From: Carnegiea gigantea
Taxonomy: Eukaryota; Streptophyta; Magnoliopsida; Caryophyllales; Cactaceae
Direction: 5' to 3'
NCBI GenBank assembly: GCA_029747015.1
Contig: JAKOGI010002293.1
Coordinates: forward strand, 1-64,000
DNA: 64,000 nucleotides
Part shown: one piece after another, positions 19,471 through 31,318 of the stretch
Numbering within the stretch: the first letter of the stretch is position 1
Layout of the letters: each line of letters opens with the position of its first letter
Translations under genes and position numbers: made by a program
Notes under the pieces: generated by a model
What the model saw: the letters and a program-made list of their open reading frames with translations, nothing else
Databases searched by the model: none
Told to the model about the DNA's origin: nothing

Positions 19471-22318
19471 AGAACTCCTTGTCATATGTGGAGTACTTCC
19501 TCGTGGCATCATTTAACTTCTCACTAAAATAAGCAATGGGCCTTTTCTCTTGTGACAACACGACCCCTATGCCAACTCCGGAAGCGTCACACTCAATTTC
19601 AAAAACCTTGGAAAAGCTAGGTAGTGCAAGAATGGGCGCACTAGTAAGCCTCTCCTTGATTTTCTCAAAAGCTTGTTGGGCTTGCTCACTCCACACAAAT
19701 TGCTTGGCTTTGAGGACCTCGGTCATGGGTGCCATGATGGAGCTAAAATTGCTCACAAATCTCCTATAGAAGGAGGCCAAGCCATGGAAACTTCGAACTT
19801 GTTGTATGGAGGTGGGAGTAGGCCACTCACGGATGGCCTTGATCTTTACTTCATCCACTTGGATGCCATTGGCCGAAACAACATACCCCAAAAACTTCAC
19901 TTGGGGAGAGAAGAAATGGCACTTTTCAAGGTTGCCATAAAGTTGCTCTTGAGCCAAGACACTCAAGACCTCATGCAAATGCTTGGAATGTTCCTCTTCT
20001 CCACGGCTATACACCAAAATGTCGTCAAAGTACACAACAACATATCTCCCAATGAACGGCTTAAGAACTTGGTTCATAAGCCTCATGAATGTGCTTGGTG
20101 CATTTGTCAAACCAAAGGGCATGACAAGCCACTCATAGAGACCACCCTTGGTTTTGAAAGCCGTTTTCCATTCATCCCCTTCAAAGATCTGAATTTGATA
20201 GTAGCCACTTCTAAGGTCGATTTTGGAGAAGATAGTGGCTTCATGAAGCTCATCAAGTAAATCCTCCAACCTTGGGATAGGGTACCGGTACTTGATGGTG
20301 ATATTATTGATAGCTCTACTATCAACACACATTCGCATACTCCCATCTTTCTTGGGCACAAGTAGAGCCGGGACGGCACATGGGCTCAAACTCTCACGGA
20401 TTAACCCCTTGGATAGGAGCTCATCCACTTGTCTTTGAACTTCTTGAGTTTTTAGGGGGTTCATGCGGTAGGTCGGCTTGTTTGGGAGTGTGGCACCGGG
20501 GATAAGATCAATTTTGTATTGGATAGATCTTTTGGGGGGTAGACCGTGGGGTATTTCTTGTGGAAAGACATGGGAAAAGGCTTTTATGAGGGGTGTAAGT
20601 AAAGGATGGGAAGGTTCCTTTACCTTGGCCGGTTCTCAGCCTAAGAGAATCCATTCTTTGAAGTCTTCAAATTCGTGGAGTTGAGAGTGGAGTAAGGTGG
20701 TGAGAAAGACATCCAACTTGGGATTGTCTTGGGGGTTCTTTTGTGGGCTAGGTTTGAGGGGAGTGAGGGTGATTCTCTTGTGGTCTTTGGTGAAGGTGTA
20801 TGTGTTCAAGCGGCCATCATGCATGACTCTTCTATCAAATAGCCATGGCAGGCCCAAGAGGACATGACAAGCGTCCATGGGCACAATATCACACCAAATT
20901 TCATCTTTGTAAGTTCTTCCAATGGAAAAGGCAAGTAGACACCAAGTGGTGATTTGCAAACCCTTACCTTGGTTAAGCCATTGGATTGTGTAAGGATTTG
21001 GATGAGGTGTGACCGGGATCTTGAGTTTGTCCACCATGGTTTTGGAAGCCACATTAGCACAACTTCCACCGTCAATAATGAGAGAACACACTTTTCCACT
21101 CACGGTGCATCGAGTGTGGAAAATGCTTTCCCTTTGTTCCATTTCTTCATGAGAAGCGAGCCCACTCAAGGCCCTTCTAATCACTAGGAGCTCTCCTTCA
21201 TCCGGACCCTCTTCCACCTCCTCTATGATTTCGTTCAAGTATACCCCTTTCTCTTCTTCCTCCTTCTCTCCCTCACCTTCGAGCTCCTCTAGGGAAGCTT
21301 GATATTCGGTTAGAGAAACCATTCTCTTGTTTGGACACTCGGACGCATAATGTCCAAGGCCTTGGCAACGAAAACACCGGACCTTGCTAGATGGTTTTGG
21401 GGGTGGTTGTTTGGAGGGAGTTTGTGGAGTGGTGTTTTGTGGGGGCTTCGGGTTTGGAGAGGGGAAGGATTTTTGAGGAGTGTATGGAGGATTTTGAAAG
21501 CCATAAGGCCGTGGGGTAGGCTTGGAGATGGGATTCTTGCCTTTGAGCTTCTTTTGCATTTCAACTTTGTGGGCTAAAGCACTTAGCTCATCAAGAGAGG
21601 TGTAAGGATGTAGCTCAACAATATGAGCAATTTGTTCATCAAGGCCACTTAAATAGCGAATCAAGGTTTGGGCATCATCCTCCTTCAAGTCACATTTCAA
21701 GAGGAGTTGTTCAAAGTCCCTAGTGTACTCCTCTACACTTTTGGAACCTTGTTTGAGGTGGTGGAGTTTGAGGAAGTTATCTTGAAGATAATGCGGGGGT
21801 AAGAATTTGGCCTTTAGTTTGGACTTCATTTGCTCCCAAGTCTTAATCTTACTTTTCCCCTTCCTTACTCTCTTGGACACAACATTAGACCACTAAATAG
21901 AGGCATATTTACGAAGTTTCAAAGCCACTAATTTTACCTTCTTGCCTTCTGGGATGTCTTTGTATTCAAAGACCCGTTCCACAGTTTGCAACCAATCAAG
22001 AAAAATGTCCGGATCAAGTTGGCCGTCAAACTCTGGAATGTCAACTTTGAAATCACCATAGCTTCGTTCACTATGTCTTTGGTGTCGACGAGGCCGTCTA
22101 CCTTGTTCTTCTTCACTTGAATCACCAAAAGGGTTGCTTCCCTCGGAATCATCCGAGTCCCTATGCTTGCTTGAGCTTCTAGAACTCCATTGGTTCCGCC
22201 TCTTCTCCTCCATGAGTTGGCCAAGTTGCCGTTGAAGGTACTTGAGTTGAGCCTCAAGTTCGGCCTTCTCCTTAAGAGCTTGTTCAGCCACTTGAGAAGG
22301 GGTAAGGCTAGCGGACAT
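19471..22318 (-). pseudogene. H gag-pol, two stop codons, 3' truncated
   Basis: From the ATG at 22318 (MSASLTPSQVAEQ) the frame runs through capsid (FKVDIPEFDGQLDPDIFLDW), zinc knuckle CFRCQGLGHYASEC, protease (LIIDGGSCANVAS), RT (YFDDILVYS intact) and RNase H (CDASGVGIG). It ends at YDKEF, where the A3 LTR begins. It stays in one frame throughout; the visible defects are a TAG for the first Trp of WWSN (21893-21895) and a TGA at 20636-20638 after EWILLG. Both are probable C:G to T:A changes. Confidence 0.85.
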
Positions 22319-22364
22319 GGTGACTTTGTGGTGGGAATTTGGTGTTTTGGGACGAAAAGGGGTA

Positions 22365-22473
22365 GGCACGGTCGTGCTTTGTGGCACGGTGTGACCGTGC
22401 TGAGGTGCTGGAAATGGGGTGCTGCAGGCAAATGGTGGCACGGTCGTGCTGGGGTGGCACGGTGTGACCGTGC
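22365..22473 (-). other. Two nested hairpins in H leader
   Basis: Copies at 22365-22400 and 22437-22473. In sense RNA the first pairs GCACGGU with ACCGUGC, and inside that CGUGC with GCACG. The reading frame is open through both into gag. Confidence 0.65.
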
Positions 22474-22590
22474 TGCTTTTCTGGTTGGACACGGCTGGAA
22501 AATGTTGTGGGTGAGTGTTTAGGCTGTTTTGTGAGTTCGTGTTTGGGGGTGTGTTTGGGCAAGGGAAGCTTGGCCAAGAGAGTAGCCTAG

Positions 22591-22602
22591 GCTCTGATAC
22601 CA
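22591..22602 (-). other. Primer binding site of H
   Basis: The minus strand reads TGGTATCAGAGC, three bases from the LTR start at 22606. Confidence 0.9.
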
Positions 22603-22605
22603 AGT

Positions 22606-23535
22606 TGATGGAAGCTTGCAAAGACAAGAACAAACTCACAAACTTGCTTCAAGGTAGAACACGGAATGAAGAAGAAGGAAAACTGAAAATGGAGAGGAGA
22701 AATCAAGAGTTTGGATAGTCAAGTGACATTGCAAGGGATAATCCTAGAAGCCACCCTTGGAGAACACTTGGGCAATCTCTTTGTATCAACTAGTTATAGA
22801 ATTTAATCACCTTCTAGTTGAGAGAAAGAGACCTAGAGACCCAATTGAGTTGTCAAGCTCAAGATATAACACTAGGAATTTTGTGGAGAGAGTTTTGAGA
22901 ACTTACAAGCTCATGCATTCAAAGTTAGTTGCAAAATGAAAGGCCCATCTGATTTTATGCTTGATGGCCGAGTTCCCCTCCCTCCCTATGCAGCAAAAAC
23001 AAAGCCAAGTACATGTGGGGAAGAGTTACACATCTAATCATCCATTGCTAGCTAAACACCTCACTACCTAGCTTAATCTACCTCATTAGGGGTTATAATG
23101 CCTCCCAAATGAGGTGTCAAGCTTACAAGGGTCCTAGAATGCAGCAAGGATGAGTCACTCAGCAAGTGGGCAAGCAAAACCCAAGGGAAAATAGCCCCTT
23201 GTACCGGCTAGTAAAGGACCGGGTAAAGGGGTGTTTTTCTTATCCTTTTGGCTGGATAAAACCAACACAAGGGGGTGCTTTGAATGGGATTTGAACCCAT
23301 GACCTGATAAATATTTATGTCCCCTTCCATGCTGTAAAATTTCAGAAAGAATGGCGTTAAGTTGGTGGTCCAAATTCCTCCTTGTTCGGACAGTGCTGGA
23401 TTGCCGCCTGGACTGCACGGTTGGAAACAACTTGCTGTTTGACTAACCAAATGACCACCAAATCCCTTGCAACTTGTTTTATTGGATTCCTAACATCTTA
23501 AACTTAAAGAGAGGGGGCAAAGCAGTCAATCATCC
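22606..23535 (-). repeat. H 5' LTR, part before J insertion
   Basis: It starts with TGATGGAAGC. It is interrupted at 23535 by J, with TSD CATCC at 23531-23535 and 34351-34355, and continues at 34356-34543; the joined length is about 1.12 kb, like the I LTRs. It includes a tRNA T-arm-like palindrome at 23284-23300, identical to the one in both I LTRs. No ORF of note. Confidence 0.85.
23284..23300 (-). promoter_or_regulatory. tRNA T-arm / Pol III B-box-like motif in H LTR
   Basis: The sense strand reads ATGGGTTCAAATCCCAT, a 5-bp stem with a seven-base TTCAAAT loop that contains GGTTCAAATCC, a perfect B box. No clear A box lies at tRNA spacing. Function is unproven. Confidence 0.4.
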
Positions 23536-24614
23536 TGATGTATCTCACCTTACACTTGCCAAAGAAATGGAAGCAAAAGAAAGGTAGGCGTGTGAAGATG
23601 GGAGAAGAACAAGTTGATAGAACAAGTGCCTTCAAGAGATAATCCAAGAGGAGCCACTCTTGTTGAACACTTGGCAATCTCTTTAGATCAATTAGGATAC
23701 AGAAACACCACCTAATTGAGATAAAGAGACCTAGACACCACTTAAGTTGCCACACTTAAGATATAGAACTAGGATTTGGGAGAGACAATGCTCAAGCTTG
23801 TATTCAATTTGACAAAAGACCCTTACAAAAGGAAGAGAGGGGGTATTTATAGGCCACAACCTCCCTCACTCGGCCAAGGGCTGCAAAAACCAGCTGAAAA
23901 GTGACTAAATGACTAAGCCTAAGCTAGATTACAAGTACAAGTTGATTATACAAGTGATCTAGCCTAACCTTGACACCTCACTAGCTTAATTAATCTCAAA
24001 ATTGAGGTGTCAAGCATCCAAAAGCCAATGTGCAGCAGCTTGGGGCCTTGAATCTGTCAAGGGGACAAGAGTACACTCCAAAACCAAGTTGCAGCCGGCC
24101 CTCCCTTGTAACCGGTTAAAAGGAATTTCCTTCCTTCTTTGGCTGGATAAAAGAAGCACAAGCTGGTCCCTTAGCTCAACTTTAGGGCCATGATTTGATA
24201 AATATTTAGGTGCCGTTTCATGCCTTAAAGTTTGACAAAAGTTGGAGTTGAATAGGTCAGCCAATCGTCCCCTTAATTCAGGCTGTGCTGGATTGCGCCC
24301 TGCAGTGCGCGGTCTTCGGTTTTGGCTTGGTTGACTGACCAAATGGACTCCAAATGCCTTGCAAAAGGTCTTGTTGGAAAGCTAAGATCTTAAGCTTCAA
24401 GGGGGTGGTGCGTGCAGGAAATTTTCCCTTCTACATTTTGCTCCAACAAGGAAACAAAACCGGGCCAGAAACGGTATGAACTGGGCTGTTCGATTTCTTC
24501 TTTGTGCATGTGATTTCTGACTAAGGCAAGAACTTCTTTGGCCTCCTTGGACTCCTTAGCAGGGGAGGATCATTGGCAATGGTTTTGGAAGGTTTGGTTG
24601 GATGGTCCCCATCA
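23536..24614 (-). repeat. J 3' LTR
   Basis: TGATGTATCTC...CCCCATCA, followed by the polypurine complement TCCCCCC. The last 93 bases also code for the pol tail. Confidence 0.9.
23844..23852 (-). promoter_or_regulatory. TATA box in J 3' LTR
   Basis: The minus strand reads CTATAAATA, equivalent to 33580-33588 in the other LTR. Confidence 0.55.
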
Positions 24615-25884
24615 TCCCCCCAAGGTGAGTTGGAGTTTGGCCTCAAACTTGGGATTTCTTCATTCTCTTCAAAGTATGGACTGAGGTCAGCCACATTGAA
24701 GGTGGCAGAGACCCCATACTCACCGGGCAAGTTGACCTTGTAGGCATTAGGCCCGACCTTCTCCAATATCTCAAAGGGACCATCCGATCTCGGCATGATT
24801 TTGGACTTGCGTTTGCTTGGAAACCTTTCCTTCCTCAAGTGGATCCACACTAAGTCTCTTGGTTGGAAATGGGCCTCCCTCTTGTGCTTATTAGCTTGGC
24901 GCATGGCCTGGGCATTAGCCTTCTCAATCCTCTCCCGGACTTGAGCATGAAGGTCTTTGATCTCTTTGGCCCTTTTCTCGGCCTCCCAACTAAACTTGTT
25001 AGGTGTAGGAATGGGAGTGAGGTCCAAGGGTGTTTTTGGATTGTACCCATAGACCACTTGAAAGGGGGAGAGGTGGGTGGCTTTGCTTGGTGCCCGATTG
25101 AAAGCAAACTCCGCATGGGGCAAGAGTTCATCCCAAGCCTTGAGGTTCTTCTTCACAAGTACCCGAAGCAAGGTTCCCAAAGTTCGGTTAGTCACCTCGG
25201 TTTGGCCATCGATTTGGGGGTGACAAGTGGTACTGAACTTGAGGTGTGTCCCCATCTTTCTCCAAAGTGTGAGCCAAAAGTGACTAAGGAACTTAGTGTC
25301 CCTATCCGAAACCATGCTTTTGGGGATGCCATGTAATCTTACAATCTCCTTGAAGTAGAGATTGGCTATGTGGGTGGCATCATGGGTGGTGTGACAAGGA
25401 ACAAAGTGGGCCATTTTGGAGAATCGGTCCACCACCACCATGATGGAGTCCTTACTTCTTTGAGTGCGAGGCAAACCTGTGATGAAGTCCAAACTAATGT
25501 CTTCCCATGGGGCTAAAGGCACGGGCAAAGGAGAGTAGAGACCGTGGGGAAGGACATGGCTCTTAGCCATGTGGCAAATTGAACACCTTTTGATAAAGTG
25601 TTCCACATCTTTAGCCATCTTCGACCAATAATAATGCTCCTTGAGCATTGAACAAGTCTTCTCCACCCCAAAGTGACCGGATAGAGCACCACTATGAAGC
25701 TCTTAAATTAGTAACTCCCTAAACCCACACTTGGGGATGCAAAGCCGTGACCCCTTGAAGAGGAACCCCTCTAGGACATGGAAGAGACCGTAGGGGTGGT
25801 TGGCACATTTGACAAAGATCTCTTTGAAGTCCTCATCATTGGTGTACATCCCTTTGACAATTTCAAACCCAAGTACCTTGGATT
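24521..25884 (-). pseudogene. J integrase, broken
   Basis: A frameshift after [11 protein letters not shown] (near 25885) and a TAA at about 25703-25705 (Gln in the RELLIQELH motif) precede an open frame of 381 codons (25666-24521). That frame has the HHCC zinc site (CSICHMAKSH), core (DFITGLP, VSDRDTKF, DGQTEVTNR) and the C-terminal GPFEILEKVGPNAYKVNLPG block. It crosses the polypurine tract and ends 93 bases inside the 3' LTR, as in other families here. The core reads HPQIDG where most copies have HPQTDG. Confidence 0.85.
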
Positions 25885-27210
25885 CTATAGGACCGAAAGG
25901 AGAAAGTATCTCCTAGAGAGTGCATCCGCTCCCTTGTTTAGCTTGCCGGCCTTGTGATGTATCATGAAGTTGAATGCTTGGAGGTACTCAACCCACTTAG
26001 CATGGCGGGGTTTGAGCTTATGTTGCCCTTGAATGAACTTGAGGGCTTCATGGTTCGAATGTAAAATGAATTCGGCCCCTACTAGATAGTGCCTCCAGTG
26101 TTCCAAAGCTCGAACTATTGCGTAGAACTCTTTATCATAGGTGGAGTACTTCCTCTTGGCGTCGTTCAACTTCTCACTAAAGAGCGCAATGGGCCGTTTT
26201 TCTTGAGATAAAACAGCCCCGATGCCCACTCCGGAGGCATCACACTCCACCTCAAAGACCTTGGAGAAGCTTGGTAGTGCTAGGATAGGAGCACTTGTGA
26301 GCCTCCTCTTGATTTCCTCAAAGGCCAATTGGGCTTGTTCATTCCACTCAAAGGTCTTTCCCTTGATGACCTCGGTCATGGGAGCGACAATAGAGCTAAA
26401 ATCCTTCACAAATCTCCTATAAAAGGAAGCCAAACCATGGAAGCTTCGGACTTGTTGTATCGAGGCGGGAGTCGGCCACTCACGGATGGCCTTGACCTTG
26501 TCTTCATCAACATGGATGCCTTGAGCCAAAACCACATAACCCAAGAAGATAACTTGGGGGGTGAAGAAATGACATTTCTCAAGATTACCATAGAGCTTTT
26601 CTTGAGCCAAAATGCTCAAGACTTGGTGAAGGTGGCTTGCATGCTCTTGCTCATCCCGGCTATACACAAGAATGTCATTGAAATAGACGACAACAAACTT
26701 GCCTATGACCGGCCTAAGCACCTCATTCATAAGTCTCATGAAAGTACTTGGTGCATTAGTCAAGCCAAATGGCATGACCAACCACTCATATAGGCCTCCC
26801 TTGGTCTTGAAGGCCGTCTTCCATTCACCCCCTTCGAAAATCCGGATTTGATAATAGCCACTTCTAAGGTCGATTTTGGAGAAGATAGTGGCTCCATGAA
26901 GCTCATCAAGCAAATCCTCCAACCTTGGGACAGGGTACCGGTACTTAATGGTGATCTTGTTGATAGCTCTACTATCAACACACATTCTCATACTTCCATC
27001 TTTCTTTGGCACAAGTAGGGTCGGGACGGCACAGGGGCTTAAGCTCTCACGGATTAGACCCTTAGCTAGGAGATCATCAACTTGACGTTGGACTTCTTGA
27101 GTTTCTTGAGGGTTCATCCTATAGGCCAGTTTATTTGGGAGAGTGGAACCGGGCACAAGGTCAATTTTGTGTTGGATGGACCGCTTGGGTGGCAAGCCAT
27201 AAGGTATCTC
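25885..27210 (-). pseudogene. J reverse transcriptase-RNase H, catalytic mutation
   Basis: The frame is open for 436 codons from 27195: [22 protein letters not shown], connection domain, RNase H ([31 protein letters not shown]). The RT box reads YFNDILVYS. The codon 26677-26679 encodes Asn where every other readable copy has the first catalytic Asp of YFDD. RT activity is therefore not expected even where the frame is open. Confidence 0.85.
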
Positions 27211-28494
27211 TTAAGGGAAGACATGTTGAAAGGTGTGTAGGAGGGGTACAAGCATGGGGTGGTGGGTGACCGAGGTTAAGGTCGGTTCATGGCCTAGCAA
27301 TATCCACTCTTTGTAGGGTGCAAACTCATGCATTTGGGATTTGAGGAGGGTAGTGAGAAAGACATCTCTTTGTGGGTTTTCCTTGGGCTTGGAGGGGGTG
27401 GTTGATTTGAGGGGAGTGAGGGTGATCTTTTTGTGGTTCTTGGTGAAGGTGTAGGTATTCATACGGCCATCATGCATGACCCTCCTATCAAAGAGCCAAG
27501 GGCGACCCAACAAGACATGACACGCATCCATGGGAACAATGTCACACCAAATCTCATCTTTGTAAGCTTTCCCAATGCTTAAGGACAAGAGGCACTGGGA
27601 AGAGATTTGCAAACCTTTGCTTTGATTGAGCCATTGGATGGTATATGGCTTTGGATGGGGAGTCACCGAGAGCTTGAGTTTGTCCACCATAGATTGCGAA
27701 GCCACATTCGCACAACTTCCCCCATCAATGATAAGGGAGCACACCTTGCCTCCTATGGTGCACCTTGTATGGAAGATGGACTCTCTTTGTTCAAGCTCAT
27801 CTTGGGAAGCTAGACCACTTAAGGCCCTTCGAATGACCAAGAGTTCTCCTTCATCCGGACCCTCTTCCACTTCTTCTAGGGATTCATTCGGTACTTGTTC
27901 CCCCTCTTCTTCATTCTCCTCATTAAACTCCTCAAAGGAAGCTTGAAATTCGGCCAAGGTGACAACTCTCTTATTTGGGCACTCGGAGGCAATGTGCCCT
28001 AACCCTTGACACCGAAAACACCTCCTTCTCTCTTCCGGCTTGGGGGGGTTTCGTTGAGGTGTATTTTGGGCATTTGAGGGGTTTGGCCGTGGGGGTGGTG
28101 GAACTTGAGGTTTGGGATTTGTGTTTGGGGTCTTTGGAAGGGGTAAGACCGAGTAGGGGGAGGGGGTTTGGACATGATCCCCTTCCCTTTAGCCTTACGG
28201 TGTTGTTCCACTTTGTGTGCTAGGGAACTAAGCTCATCAAGAGAAAAGTACGGGTGTAGCTCAATGACATGGGCAATTTGTTCATCCAATCCACTCAAAT
28301 ACCTCACAAGGGTTTGACTCTCATCTTCCCTTAAATCACATTTCAAGAGGAGTTGTTCGAACTTCCTAGTATACTCTTCCACACTCTTGGTACCTTGTTT
28401 GAGGTTATGGAGTTTGAGGTAGTTGTCATGAAGGTAATGGGTGGGTAGAAATTTGGCCCTTAGTTTATCCCTCATTTGTGCCCAAGTTCGGATT
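27211..28494 (-). pseudogene. J gag C-terminus and protease
   Basis: This continues the capsid domain after the K insertion (TWAQMRDKLRAKFLPTHYLH). A frameshift in the Pro-rich linker (about 28040-28150) follows, then the zinc knuckle CFRCQGLGHIASEC and protease (LIIDGGSCANVAS). It ends in a TAA at 27211-27213 replacing Gln of FPQEIP, the same codon that is mutated in A unit 2 (13411). Confidence 0.8.
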
Positions 28495-29667
28495 TGATGT
28501 ATATGTGGGTGGCAAGTGAACCAAATCAAACTCCAACTCAAATAAGCCAAATTGGAAAGAGAAATGAAAGATGGATGAGATGGATGAAGAACTTCACTAC
28601 ACAAGAAAAAGGGATAGAACAAGATCTTGTAATTGAGATAATCCTTCACGGAGCCACTCAATGATTTGATCTTGGGCTAATTCTCTTGTCTTAACCAAGG
28701 AATCACTCCAATTGGAAAAGGAAGAGAACCTAGAACACCACTTGAATGAGCCAACTTCAAGATATAGAACTAGGAATTTTGAGACACAAATGAGAATCAC
28801 TCTCAAAGGTGCTTGTATTACTTTGGAAATCTCTTACAATGCTGAATGATTAGCTTCACATGCCCCTCCCCTTTTATATACTCAGCAAAAGACAATCAAA
28901 AGACTCAAATAACTCCTAACAATTAAAACTAGCTAATGAAAAGTCTAAGAAAAATGAAAAAACACATCATAAAAGGGGGTGGGGGAGGTTACAAGGAATA
29001 TTCTAGGATTTTTGCAGCTGATTACATCACTCTAGAAGCATCTAAAACGTGCACAATATCAGCCACACAAGTATATGTAACCGAAGACTCTTCATATTCC
29101 CAGCATTAATCCTTGCAACTGCCTCAACTTCAACAGAGCATAACTTCCATAATACTCGGCCAAATTACACGTTCCTGGGCTTGTTAGAAATCCCTGGAAG
29201 TCTATTTTCCACAATGGGCTCATTTGCTCAATTTGGATAAGCGGTTTAAAAGTTATGGCCCAAACAATGCACCTATCTCAGACTGGACTGGATCAGCATA
29301 ACGTATCTTTGAGTGATATTTTCCCAATCAAATGATGTCCAAATTAAACAAACTTGGGCTTATTTGAAAGCTGAAATCTTAAACTTCAAAACCATGTGGA
29401 GCCTCAAGTTGTGGGGCGACTTTAGGTAGGCAAAAAGTGCACACAAAAAGCGGGAAATTTCTGGATGAAGGCGGCACTACCTCTTCGGGTATGAACGCCA
29501 ATTTTCGGCAAAGTTTTGCAACTTCTTTGACTTCTTCATGGTGTCTAAAGTCCTTGAACTCATATAATAAGAGAAAATATGAGAGTTCCCATGCACGCTC
29601 TTGTTTGACACTTTTCTTCTTGAAAGTTGACCTTAAATTAAAATGATGCATATGGGAATATGCATCA
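28495..29667 (-). repeat. K left (3') LTR
   Basis: TGATGTATATGTGGGTGG at the left; at the right the terminus TGATGCATAT mirrored by ATATGCATCA (29644-29667). A frame from 29783 to 29379 crosses the polypurine tract into the LTR and encodes the conserved tail (MHHF...SVKQERAWELSYF, then EVKEVAKLCRKLAF). Confidence 0.9.
28871..28878 (-). promoter_or_regulatory. TATA box in K left LTR
   Basis: The minus strand reads TATAAAAG, followed by GGGAGGGG as in the A LTRs. Confidence 0.6.
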
Positions 29668-29829
29668 TACTCCCCGGGTGGTTTTGAGTTTGTCCTCAAA
29701 CTCAATGGGTTAGCAAGCTTCTCAAGAAAGGAGTCACGCTCACAATATGGGAGCTTTTGGGGAAGGAGGTCACAGGGCATCACCTCTAGAGAGATATAGA
29801 AGAGGGTGAGGGTAGGATGATAAAACGGG

Positions 29830-30948
29830 TCATACCTGGTGAGGAGAAGAGGCGGAAGTGGGAAATCTTCTTTGGGGGCTAGGGTTTGGGAAGGATGAAT
29901 GAGGGTTAAGGCTTGTCGGTCCTTTTGTGGTTTGAGGGGTTGGGAAGGTTGAATGGGGGGTTAAGGTGAATTCTTCTTGGGTCAAGAGTTGCTCAACTTC
30001 TTCAATAACCCCACATGCCTCCAACTCGGGTGCTTGGAGTTCGGTAGGGCGTACTTCTTGAATCAAGAGTTGTTCAAACTCTTCAACAACCCTACAAGGC
30101 TTCATCACTTCAAGGTCTTTAACTACATGCTCTTCAATTCTTGGGGTTATGCTCAAATTCACCTCATTATCTTCTTGGCACCCTTCTTCGATGAAGGATT
30201 GCTCAATTTCTTGCACAATCTCTTCTTGCTTCAACTCGGATCTTTGGGTCTCAAGTTCAATGGTCTCTTCATCACCACAGTCACCAAAAACAAGAGGTAG
30301 GTCAACTAGGCTTGAAGCTTCCTCTCCTTAGATCTTTTCATCTTTGTTTGGCTTTTGAGAAACCTTCTCTAAGTGAAGTATTTCTTCTTTTTCAACCTTG
30401 AGTTCAATTTCTTCTTCAAGGCTTTCCTCCTGATCGTTTTCTTCTTTCACGGCTTTCCTTTCTTCCAAGGTAATGACCTCGTTGTTTGGGTAATCCGTGG
30501 ATAAGTGTCCAAGCCCTTGGCACTTGAGACACCTCCTAGGTTGTGGGGGAAAGATCATTTGTGGGTTTGGTTCTTTTTGTGGGGTGGAAGGGAATGAACC
30601 CGTGAGCTTAACGGAGATACTTTCTTCCATGGGCATGAAAGTGGATGGGTAAAAGGAACCTTTCAACTTACTACTCAATTTCTTCCAAGTTCTCACCTTT
30701 TCTTTTCCTTTCTTTTTTCGCTCAAACTTATATTTATTCCACCACTGAAGTGCACATCCTCTCAATCTTGAAATAACCACTTTGAACTTCTCTTGGTCAC
30801 TAAGGATACAACAAGCAAAAACTCGTTCCACCTTAGATAACCAACCGGCGAACTCTTCCTTTTCGCCATGAAATTTTGGAATTGCAAAGCAAGCATATCC
30901 AATATCAATAAGACCTAGTTCTTTCTCCAAGTTCTTTGAAGACGGCAT
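29830..30948 (-). pseudogene. K gag-like protein, one stop codon
   Basis: A single frame of about 373 codons with one TAA at 30328-30330. The N-terminal part is a divergent capsid segment (YACFAIPKFHGEKEEFAGWL, ALQWWNKYKFERKKKGKEKV). It lacks the second half of the capsid domain found in A, H and G. The knuckle reads CLKCQGLGHLSTDY: the last zinc ligand Cys is Tyr (TGT to TAT). The C-terminal half is acidic with three related repeats (IVQEIEQSFIEE, VVEEFEQLLIQE, VIEEVEQLLTQE) and a Pro/Ser-rich end. A similar acidic segment follows the knuckle in L. The gag is not closely related to that of A despite the shared LTR and leader. Confidence 0.75.
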
Positions 30949-31011
30949 GAAGGATGAGGTCTAGGGTTCTTCGTGGATTGATTTGCAACGTAAGTTGGCT
31001 GTGGCAAAGGT

Positions 31012-31191
31012 GGCACGGTCGTGCAAGGGGGCACGGTCAGGCCGTGCTATGCTTCGGCTGAAGAAAATACAGAAAAGTAGCGTGGCACGGTCGTGCTTGG
31101 CGGCACGGGGGCACCGTGCTCCGTCTCGACTTGAAGATTTCTGGAAAAATGATATGGCACGGTCGTGTGTGGTGGCACGGGGGCACCGTGC
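31012..31191 (-). other. Three nested hairpins in K leader
   Basis: Copies at 31012-31047, 31084-31119 and 31156-31191. The whole block, including spacers such as CGACTTGAAGATTTCTGG, matches the A leaders. Confidence 0.7.
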
Positions 31192-31304
31192 TGCTTCTCT
31201 GGTCTTCGAGACTCGGATTGCCGGTTTGTGCCTCTTTTTGTTTTTTTGTATTTTGGCTTTTTGGGATGTGTTTGGGTATGATGTGGGTCACTTTAAAAGC
31301 CTTG

Positions 31305-31316
31305 GCTCTGATACCA
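31305..31316 (-). other. Primer binding site of K
   Basis: The minus strand reads TGGTATCAGAGC, two bases from the LTR at 31319. Confidence 0.9.
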
Positions 31317-31318
31317 AT

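Noticed and set aside
31012..31191. Regularly spaced 36-base repeats resembling a CRISPR array
   Set aside because: There are only two or three copies in eukaryotic retrotransposon leaders, with no variable spacers of constant length and no cas genes. Explained better as leader hairpins.
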